Of a stretch of DNA of 14,076 nucleotides, positions 7,157 to 14,076 are shown piece by piece. Each line of letters opens with the position of its first letter. Within the stretch, counting starts at the first letter, position 1. The notes beneath the pieces are model-generated. The model was not told the origin of the DNA, ran no database searches, and saw only the letters and a program-made list of their open reading frames with translations. The DNA is taken from assembly GCA_036939975.1 (NCBI GenBank), contig JALLPB010000622.1, forward strand, positions 1 to 14,076, written 5' to 3'. This DNA is from Cyclostephanos tholiformis (taxonomy: Eukaryota; Bacillariophyta; Thalassiosirophyceae; Thalassiosirales; Thalassiosiraceae). Both the position numbers and the translations under genes were made by a program.

Positions 7157-10100
7157 TTAGTCAGTTTTGCTCATCTGTGACTTCTGGGCAGAGATGTCCT
7201 CAGAGATGATACTCTTCGGAGGAAGTGGAGTACAGTCATTTGGAGTAATAGGTTCTTGCGTAGGATCATCGTTTCGATTTAATGACAGGGCGCCATTACT
7301 TTGTTCAGTCGAGTTCATTTGAATAAACTCTCCACCAACAAAATCATCGTCGTCGTCGTCGTCGTCATCCTCGTTGGTTCTGGTACGATTATGGATTACC
7401 CACTTCAAACCTATCGCCTCTAGCTGTTTCACATATTCTTCTTTGAGACGTCCCTTTGCATATGCAGACCTCTGTCTGTTGACCCATCGTCCAAGACTTA
7501 GCGGAGGATTGGTTCGAGTTTTGAAATTCGCTTGGACATTTCCATCCCATCCATGAGGATTTTGCTTCTGCTTCTCTTCAGCATACGAGCGAAGACATTC
7601 GTACATAGTAGTCCAGGAAGTAGTTAATAGAACAGACCATTTCAGGCCGATTTTTTCTAAATCTTCTTGCCGATCTTTCTTGAGCTTGCCAGCCTGGAAG
7701 AGGCTTCTCTGCCTGTTGACCCACCGACCCAAATTTTTCTCCTCGTCCTCTGGACAAGTATCGTCGAGATTAGTCTTGATCTTGTAGTTGGTGGGTACAT
7801 TTCCATCCTTATATGCGTCGAATAAATTGTGTGCAAGTGTAAGTTTAGTGGCATGACAATATACAATGGTTGTAAGTTTTACTCACCCACGGTCGGCCGT
7901 CTTTCGTTTGCTCACGAACATATATTTCCAACTCATGTAGCATTTGTCTCCAAGAGTTTGTAGTTAATACACTCCACTTGAGACCTGTGCTAACAAGTCT
8001 AACTTCTCTGTCATCTTTCAATGCATCCTTAGCCTTAGCGGATCGCTGATTATTGATCCACCTCCCCAGAGCTTTTCCACATTTAGTTTTGTGGCTTGTT
8101 GGCACATTGCCATCCCAGACCCATGCAGCTTTTTGCTTTTCATTCATGTGTCTGGTTGCCTTCTCGCGAGTTTCTTCGATGAATTTCACCAGACACTCGA
8201 ACATATCGTCCCACTTTTGTTGCGATTGCAACGTGCCAGATTTAGAGCTGAGAGCAGAAGATGGGGTTTGTACAGGCTTGGTGCAAGCGTAAGGCGTATG
8301 GGCAATGTTTGATTGGATGAGATCTGGCCTCAGACCAGAAGGTGTGTACGGGGGAAGGCCCCTCTTTTTAAATGGAGTATGTGAGGACACACCAGGGTGA
8401 TATGATGGATGGAGATTTGAGTTAAATTGAAAGGGAGACGAGTGTGTTTTCATTGGTCGCGGCGGTGGTTTCTTCGCAGTCGCTGTACCTTCTTCACCAG
8501 GCGGTACATATCCAGCTGCTGCTCTAGCCCTCTCTCTGATCGCATCCATCTCTTCCTTCGTCTTGGTAGATTCAGGTATTGGAACAAAAGGAATGTTTAT
8601 AGTAGTAACTGGGAAGGGCGCCGGAGATTTAGCATTCATGTGCAAGCCAGATATGATTGTGTCTGGGGTTGCTTTCACAAGCTGCGGAGCAGCAGTCATC
8701 GCAGGCATAGATGTAATTAATGGGGGTTTCGGCTGAATTTCGTGAAGCGATTGTTGTGCATTTTCTGCGGATGATGATGGTTTCATTGCTGGTTGACTGA
8801 TGGTTACTTTTTGGAGCGTTGTGGCAGAAATTTCGGAGGGTTTCTGACCCAAGCTTGAATGATCCATATTTAAGACACTCTTGTTACTCTGTGCTGTTGA
8901 ATCTACGATGGCTTTTGAAGACATTGATGTAGAAGGCGTACCCAATATAGAAGTCAAATCCAAACCTTCTGTAGCAGCATTTGCCGCATGGACAGCTGAA
9001 GCAATGGCGTCATAGTCAACAAAAATCGAGCGAGTGCTGACAGATGCTGTGTCTGATGGCTTGGTTGGTTGGGCGTTAACATCTTTTGATGCTTTCTTCG
9101 CAGAAAGTTTAGAATCCTTGTCTTTACGACCTGCCATAGATATTGAAGAATCCGACAACGAAGCAATGGATAACGATGTAATTGAATTAAATCTTGGTCT
9201 CTCCTTCTGTATTTTAGCATGACCACTCGAAGAGTTCGAACCTCCACTGGCAGTGCGACTTTTCCTTAAGCGCTCTAGACTGCTGGCCCCATCAGAAATA
9301 TCGTCAAAACCCAAGTCAGCTGCAGCTGCTAACACATCATCCATTATACCTGTGTCTTTCAGTGCACTGTGAGTTGCAGCAAGAGCCCCTATCCCTCCGG
9401 CACTTAAATCAGACATGCCGCCCCAGCTTTCGAGACGGTTTCGACCTTGATTATTAATGCTGTCTTGTGAGAGGTTTGTTTTCCATGTAGTCTCGGAATT
9501 TTTACGCATATTCCTTGTGGCGGAAGTTTCCTCCATCTTTGCCCTCGGCGAAACGAGGCCATAATCCATGTCCGAACTGAAACGGAATTGGAGGCGTGAT
9601 TGTCTTGTTGTTTTTGAATCACAGACTTTCGGCTCATCGCAGAGTGAATTTAAATGATCAAGGACATTTCCATCATCGAAATTTCCCACTGAATCGTCAT
9701 TTCCCCCACAAAAAAAGTCAGCAGTGTCACTCCTCGCTCTCGTGGTTGACATATTCGAGTAAATTTCCAAGGTGTTGCTTCGTGGTCTTCGCTGTGGATG
9801 ATCAGAGGAATTCTCACTAGCCAGTGATCCAGAACGCTTTTGGCCGACCCCCTCCCCACTGTAAATAGGAGAGGTCAACGCTCCCTGCTCTGCAGCCACG
9901 GATACGAAGAAATCGAGCTTCGCGCTGTTGATGGAGCTCGCCGTAGAATCAAGGGTATCGCTCCTGAGACGCTTAGGTGGGCGTGGATTGTACTTCAAGG
10001 AGGCTCCACTAGGTGCGCTTACATGATGCATCATGAACGACGCCCCGTCATCGGCGGTGGCCGCTACCGCGGCATCGAGATCGTGACCCATATCGCCAGC

Positions 10101-11702
10101 AATTGCCGCTGTGAGGAAGTCCATTGTGTCGGAACGCTGTCGTCTCTTTTCGTGAAAAATTTCATCGTTGAGTAAATCGAAAGTGCCACTGCGCTTTCTA
10201 CCGGTGCATCCCCCCAGCTCGGTCGCGTCGTCGTCTTCGTAATCTTCGTTTGCGATAGGAAAATCTTTTGTAGACACATCTCGTTGGTCGTTCTTGTCAA
10301 GATTTTTGGATGTTTTGTATGGCGCTTTCCCTTCCAGCGATAGTGCAAATGACAAGGATCTCGTTCTATATCGCTTCCGTAATGGACCCTGGGACGGTGA
10401 CTCAGATGACTGGCTCATATCGCGCGATCTATTTGCAATCTTGGGCGTTTTTCCGCATGCAACTCCCATCGTAATTTCTTTTCGCTGCTCCGTAAATTCG
10501 GTCGTTTCCACACGCTCGTGACATTTTGGAGCAATTTCCTCCATCTTGGACGCATTTATTTGATTATCACAAGACACATCATTTATCTCATCGTCTGGTA
10601 TAGTTCGCATATCGTCCGCATAGATGGCCGAACCAGAATCGAAATCCGCCGCCGTTAAGAAATCGATGGTATCCGATCGACTTCGAGGACTGGGCAGGAG
10701 ATTTTGACTTTCGTAAAAAAATGTTCCTACTTCGCCCTCGTGCTGTTCCGAAACTTTCATTTTGGGCAATGAGACGGTCTCGGCGTGTAGATCATAATCA
10801 TTCGCTTGGTGATCCATGGCCGCGCGGAATGAATCAATTGTGTTACTCCTTTCCCTAGTTTTCGAAAAAGTTACCGACGTCGACGAGAACTTGAGCGGCA
10901 GTCCATCGGAAGGTACTGACCTCGACTCGTTGGTGGTTCGAAATAATGAGCGAGGGGCAGTAGTATTCTGCTTGTGACGTTTACGCATCGGGCCCCGCGA
11001 CGAAAAGCTATTCGTTCTTCGAGGTGTCTTGCCATAATCGAACATGATAGGATCAATGTTTCTACCATCCTCGGCGCTCCCCCCTCCTGATTGGACGCTA
11101 CTATGCTCCCCAGATATGGAGGAGACGGCGGCTGAGGAGAGACTGCGCGTGCGACTACGGGTGGTTGGCCTGCGCGAGTCTATTTCCCGTGGCGAACTAA
11201 CGGTTGCCGCTGATCTCCTCGAAATGTTATTTGCTAGTTTCCCTTCGCCGGATATCTGACTCGTTCCAGGAACTTGTATTGTTTCGTTCTCCCCGTCCTT
11301 CACATTCGCGATTTCCCCCGTGAGTTCTTTTTCCACAGATTCCTCGCTCGACTCAGCTGTTACTGTTGCTATTCCCCCCCCCTTTTGATTAGAATCGTTT
11401 TGCCCAGAGAAGTGAGGCCGATCGACAGCGGCGGAAGTAACGCCATCACGAAGCAACTTCGAAGCCAAACGCCTCCGCGATACGACATCGTCATCATTAT
11501 TTGCCGTCGCCGTGGATTCGACGCGCGTCACTGCTGCGTTCGTATTATTATTCGTAATCTCTTCGGTTGAGAGAATCTCATCGCATTTTATGTTCTCCGG
11601 TGACTCGTCAACCTTTTTACCCCCCGGGTGGTTCGGGCCATTATCTGAGGCAAGAGTTATATTAACTGCCTCCGGCGTTGCAGACATCGTAACCGCTTTC
11701 AT
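7157..11702 (-). CDS. Large protein with seven RxRSxT repeats and three tandem helicase-associated (HA) domains, two exons (1488 aa)
   Basis: Exon 1 is 11702-7887 and exon 2 is 7807-7157, joined in phase 0. Residues 1-1160 are Ser/Thr/Asp-rich and probably disordered. Within 283-664, the motif R-x-R-S-[DNG]-T-[hydrophobic]-[DE] occurs at 283, 340, 502, 521, 578, 639 and 655, the last with A before D. Two copies continue as DFLTAA. Basic clusters RKRH (240-243) and RKRY (442-445) could be nuclear localisation signals. Residues 1108-1148 hold four Thr-Pro sites. Three HA repeats follow at about 1163-1245, 1246-1331 and 1332-1410. Each has an early Trp, a WDGNV block, LGRW[IV]N.QRS and G[L]KW[SV]. 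An Asp run and a polar tail close the protein. HA domains are small helical modules found at the ends of bacterial helicases and repeated in diatom proteins; nucleic-acid binding is suspected. No helicase motor is present. Function is unknown, and nuclear location is inferred. Confidence 0.85.
7808..7886 (-). other. Intron of the HA-domain gene (79 bp), inside HA domain 2
   Basis: On the minus strand the donor is CCGTGG|GTGAGT and the acceptor is GCATATAAG|GATGGA. Joining gives ...GRPW-DGNVPTNYK, which restores the WDGNV block seen in the other two HA repeats (VWDGNV, GWDGNV). A branch-like ACTAAAC lies near 7842-7850. The acceptor lacks a pyrimidine tract. Retention would add 13 residues and stop, removing most of HA2 and all of HA3. 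Confidence 0.9.
8003..8216 (-). other. Helicase-associated (HA) domain 1
   Basis: This covers about residues 1163-1233 of the 1488-aa protein, with the domain continuing to about 1245. It begins KWDDMFECLVKFIEE, then WVWDGNVPTSHK and LGRWINNQRSA, and ends GLKWSV. The spacing of Trp, DGNV and GRW matches the HA family. It lies wholly in exon 1. Confidence 0.85.
9711..10854 (-). repeat. Coding repeats RxRS[DNG]T[hydrophobic][DE] (seven copies)
   Basis: The copies are dispersed over residues 283-664 of the HA-domain protein: RERSNTID, RSRSDTID, RKRSGTFD, RQRSDTMD, RLRSDTLD, RPRSNTLE and RARSDTAD. A degenerate eighth is QKRSGSLA near 621. Copies at 340 and 521 share the longer form RSDT[IM]DFLTAA. 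The threonine has Arg at -5 and -3, the preference of Akt/S6K/SGK-type AGC kinases. Spacing is irregular, so this is a dispersed motif rather than a tandem array. Confidence 0.85.
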
Positions 11703-11961
11703 ATATCGTTGTTTTTTCTTCGCATTCTGTACATGGCACGATGTCTGATCTTCTCTGCGATGTTGCTATGAATGCGTTGGCGGACTTCGATTATCAATCT
11801 CGATTGCCGTGGCATTGAGGAATCGACCGGGCATGTTCATGAAAACGGCGTTCTTTGCTCCCATTTTTCATTGCATGCTGCTGTTATCCTCTGATGCGAA
11901 TCTCTCCGCGCCAAAGATGATGATTGATTGGCGGTGGACATGGAATTGAATAGGAAGGGCC

Positions 11962-12075
11962 TTTGGTCTGTCGTGGTCCGCAATGTACGTTTGACCTCAA
12001 TTGACCGCCCCTAAATTTCTTTGGCCTGTCATGGTCCGTCCTGTACGTTTGACTTCAATTGACCCCCTAAATTTC
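11962..12075. repeat. Tandem duplication of a 56-58 bp unit
   Basis: Unit 1 (11962-12019) and unit 2 (12020-12075) are adjacent. Both begin tttgg[t/c]ctgtc and end ccctaaatttc. They differ at about six positions and by a 2-base deletion in unit 2. The shared core is gtacgtttgac[c/t]tcaattgacc. Confidence 0.88.
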
Positions 12076-12112
12076 CGGAGCATAACACCTTGGCTCTTCT
12101 TCTTGTTGTCAG

Positions 12113-12177
12113 CAACAATTCACCGCAAAGGTGGTCTCATTTATGAGGAGACCTAGCAGGTGTGATAAGCTGTTGTT
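12113..12177. repeat. Imperfect hairpin
   Basis: The inner stem is ggtctc (12133-12138) with gagacc (12148-12153) around a 9-base loop. Weaker outer pairings of aacaa/ttgtt and cacc/ggtg extend it with internal loops. It could be part of a degenerate miniature mobile element or chance. Confidence 0.45.
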
Positions 12178-12206
12178 AACACAAATAAAATGCTTGTCCA
12201 TGTCCG

Positions 12207-12252
12207 ATGAAACTTGCACCAAACTTGCACGGAACTTGCTCATGAAACTTGC
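12207..12252. repeat. 11-bp tandem repeat (four copies of [g/a]aacttgc)
   Basis: Three contiguous 11-mers (atgaaacttgc, accaaacttgc, acggaacttgc at 12207-12239) are followed, after a 2-base offset, by atgaaacttgc at 12242-12252, which is identical to the first copy. Confidence 0.8.
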
Positions 12253-12391
12253 CCTGTTCTGTACTAGGTTACATACCTAAAAAAACACCCATAAAAAAGA
12301 TCCATTCCAGTCAAAACTTACCCACGGTAACTTGGCTCTATTTCCCTCAACCTCATTGTCCATCCTTGCTGCCGTTGATTTCAGGAGAATT

Positions 12392-12407
12392 AATATTGTA
12401 CAATATT
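12392..12407. repeat. 16-bp perfect palindrome
   Basis: aatattgtacaatatt reads the same on both strands. It lies in non-coding sequence between the tandem duplication and its inverted core copy. It could be a dimer-binding site or chance in AT-rich DNA. Confidence 0.75.
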
Positions 12408-12454
12408 CTCACTGGGAACAACAAGGAATTCTTGATATTCAAGGACTGGGCTGC

Positions 12455-12476
12455 CAATTGAGGTCAAATGTACATT
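12455..12476. repeat. Inverted copy of the tandem-duplication core
   Basis: The reverse complement of these 22 bases matches 11982-12003, the core of duplication unit 1, at 21 of 22 positions. The two arms are about 450 bases apart in opposite orientation, as expected of inverted repeats bounding a non-autonomous element. The matched arms are short. Confidence 0.75.
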
Positions 12477-12783
12477 ATGGGATCTCAAATATGAAAGCTG
12501 TTCCAACATTTATTTCATCCCCAACCACAGCCACTTAGATATTAGAGACCTGTACTGGACATGTCCGAAAGGTTTACTATGAAACTACCTTGCGTATAAT
12601 AGGTTTCATGGTTACAGCTAATAATTAATATTGGATTGGATGAGTACCTTATTTATCCCATGTTGCCCTAATATGCTTATGTTAACTAGACTGGTAGTCC
12701 TGCGAATCAGCCGTCGTTTGACAGAGCAAACATTCCAAATGGTTGGATGATTTGGATAGTTCTATTATTACAGCTGGATCTTT

Positions 12784-13890
12784 TCATGCATCCTTCGTTA
12801 GTTTCTTCGCCTCATTCAACTTCAAATCTGTTTCAACTCCGTGCTCCAGATCCGTTTCATGAGCCTTCCGTCGCATTTCTGCAACCTTCTCTGTCTCCTC
12901 GCGATCCTTCTTCAATCGCATAAGCAACTCCGCGCGACTTTGTTGCATTTGAGCGACACGGGCCTCGACGTCCTCTTCGGTTATAAATTTTCCACTTCTA
13001 TCCATGTATTCTTTGAAGCTCATCAATGAGAGGAGCATTGAGATAACGGCGAATTGCCCAATGACACGAGTGTGCATGATTTTCATTTGCGTTTGCAAGT
13101 GCTGTTGCCCATCACGGCCTTTAAAAATATAGAGAACAGTCGGAACTGCTCGAAAGAGAACGATGAATTATTTTCATTTACAGTACATAAAAAAGTAGGG
13201 AGCTAAAGAGGCTGAAAATGGAGATACCTAACGTACCTCCGATCGCCGCAAGAATCTTGAATGGATTCTCCTGCCAAAAATTGGCAACCTTGTGATGGAA
13301 ACCAAGTGAATGGCCAGGAACCACCCGCACGCCTGAGTTTACTACGCTCTCGCGAAATTTCGCCTCAATTCGTCTCTCGTGGTCCGCGTCTGATCTCGTC
13401 GAGATACCTCCTTCCGACATTATTCCAGGCAGCCCTAACAATTTTTGGGTGGTCATTCTCTGCAAATTCTTCCGATGCTCATCTGAATCTTGATGCTGTG
13501 ACCACTCTGCCATTTGCCTCGAGTGCTCGGCGGTCGACGCCATCGATTGCATGCTGTGGACTAGATTGAGCTCGGCGGCGGCGATAAATACAAAAAAGGG
13601 CGGCATGATTGCCATGGCCGTTCTGCTTTGCCAGTTGGTGGCCTTGACAAATTTGGGACTGTATTTCATGGCAGTGTACACTGTTCAGTGATGTCAATGG
13701 AAGAGTGGAAGCATGTTAAGTAATTAGGCGCTTACACGAGATTAAGTAGAGAAAAGAGAGGTATCCCACCAGATCATCACGCACCTGCGAGCGCAGATGG
13801 AATCAATGCCAATCCGCCACATGTTATGCCCTCCTTCGTTGCGCCCCATGCAGTTTCATCAGCATGTTGTTGGGGAGTGAGGGATGGCAT
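12784..13890 (-). CDS. RCF2: HIG1-domain mitochondrial inner-membrane protein, Rcf2-like, three exons (303 aa)
   Basis: Exons are 13890-13785, 13680-13237 and 13145-12784, totalling 912 bases. Proteins of this family associate with cytochrome c oxidase and respiratory supercomplexes in the mitochondrial inner membrane. The N-terminal region has two predicted membrane segments (about 21-42 and 53-75). Its pattern (KEGITCGGLALIPSA, KYSPKF, MPPFFVFIAAAE) resembles the N-terminal half of yeast Rcf2. A polar linker follows (about 80-165). The HIG1 region (about 168-235) has NPFKILAAIGVPTVLYIF, then the HTRVIGQ signature (208-214, H-x-R-x3-Q) and a last membrane segment (211-227). A charged, probably coiled-coil tail runs 235-303. 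ATG 13890 is the first in frame after a TAA at 13908-13906. No clear cleavable presequence is seen. The symbol rests on resemblance; a generic HIG1 protein is the fallback. Confidence 0.83.
13146..13236 (-). other. Intron 2 of the HIG1-domain gene (91 bp)
   Basis: On the minus strand the donor is ATCGGAG|GTACGT and the acceptor is TTTCGAGCAG|TTCCG, with a pyrimidine-rich stretch before it. Joining G with TT gives valine and continues LAAIG-VPTVLYIFKGRDG, reconnecting the two parts of the HIG1 domain in frame. Confidence 0.92.
13681..13784 (-). other. Intron 1 of the HIG1-domain gene (104 bp)
   Basis: On the minus strand the donor is CTCGCAG|GTGCGT and the acceptor is CACTGAACAG|TGTAC. Joining G with TG gives ...IPSALA-VYTAMKYSPKF, one continuous membrane helix. 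Branch-like CTAAT and TTAAC lie 40-50 bases before the acceptor. Without it, translation would have to begin at the internal ATG 13669 and lose 39 residues. Confidence 0.82.
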
Positions 13891-14076
13891 TTCTGGATTA
13901 TGGTGTTACTTCTGCTGTTGTGCTCGGGTTTTTAATACATGATGATGTTGTAGGATTGTTGTGCTCGGGTTTTCAGGCAGATCTGGATCTGCGAATCTGC
14001 CCTCTAGAATCGGATTTGAGCAGGTAATTTCCGGAATGACCTATAAAAATCTGTTGGGCCTATTGGAAATTTGCAG
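13891..14076. promoter_or_regulatory. Upstream region of the HIG1-domain gene
   Basis: This should hold the promoter and 5' untranslated region. It contains a 17-base exact direct repeat (tgttgtgctcgggtttt) at 13916-13932 and 13957-13973, 41 bases apart. It also contains clustered atctg words near 13980-14000. No other gene is seen before the window ends. Confidence 0.5.

Larger units (their letters stand above)
11703..12783. other. Repeat-rich intergenic region
   Basis: This lies upstream of the HA-domain gene start and downstream of the HIG1-domain gene stop (both on the minus strand). It should contain the HA-gene promoter and 5' untranslated region, plus the HIG1-gene 3' end. Short open frames on the plus strand at 12249-12538 have no domain-like pattern. 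The notable content is the repeats listed separately: a tandem duplication, an inverted copy, an 11-bp repeat, a hairpin and a palindrome. No transposase is present. Confidence 0.6.

Noticed and set aside
12207..12252. Short tandem repeats considered as a CRISPR array
   Set aside because: Repeat unit is only 11 bases, has no unique spacers of regular length, and the context is a eukaryotic nuclear genome.
12249..12538. Overlapping plus-strand frames of 68-70 codons in the repeat-rich intergenic region
   Set aside because: No homology pattern, no splice-supported extension, and they overlap the repeats and the palindrome.
13667..13681. GTG at 13681 or ATG at 13669 as the start of the HIG1-domain protein
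   Set aside because: An upstream exon with a good GT-AG intron completes the first membrane helix in frame, giving a better match to the family.
1..14076. A functional gene cluster or defence-like system
   Set aside because: The five genes belong to unrelated processes, lie on both strands as single transcription units with their own introns, and show no shared regulation or partner domains.

Overview
The window looks like nuclear DNA from a diatom, probably a centric one. It carries a fucoxanthin chlorophyll a/c light-harvesting gene, pre-proteins that begin with a signal peptide followed by an A-F plastid-entry motif, short GT-AG introns (79-132 bp), helicase-associated (HA) domain repeats outside a helicase, and simple-repeat tracts encoding poly-Asp, poly-Gly and poly-Ser. 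No tRNA, rRNA, CRISPR array or intact transposase gene was seen. The species cannot be named from this sequence alone.

Layout. Bases 1-318 are upstream sequence. From 319 to 4257 (+) runs a single-exon gene for a 1312-residue, probably plastid-targeted protein of unrecognised family, with a repeat-riddled N-terminal half and a helical C-terminal half. It converges on a two-exon CDK7/CDKD-type protein kinase gene (5733-4678, -). A 416-bp intergenic region separates the kinase from a divergently transcribed light-harvesting gene (6150-6842, +). That gene converges on a large two-exon gene (11702-7157, -) for a 1488-residue protein. Its disordered N-terminal part carries seven copies of an R-x-R-S-x-T-hydrophobic-acid motif, and its C-terminal part carries three tandem HA domains. 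A repeat-rich intergenic kilobase follows (11703-12783). It holds a tandem duplication of about 57 bp, an inverted copy of its core, an 11-bp tandem repeat, a hairpin and a 16-bp perfect palindrome. The last gene (13890-12784, -) has three exons and encodes a 303-residue HIG1-domain protein resembling yeast Rcf2, a cytochrome-oxidase-associated mitochondrial membrane protein. A 17-bp direct repeat lies just upstream of it.

The genes are monocistronic and belong to unrelated processes: plastid function, transcription and cell-cycle kinase, light harvesting, nuclear nucleic-acid binding, and respiration. No operon or cluster logic is visible. The exon structures were worked out by hand from reading-frame continuity, GT-AG borders and family conservation across the joins. 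The most unusual item is the multi-RxRSxT / triple-HA protein: seven matches to a basophilic AGC-kinase consensus on a putative nucleic-acid-binding protein.
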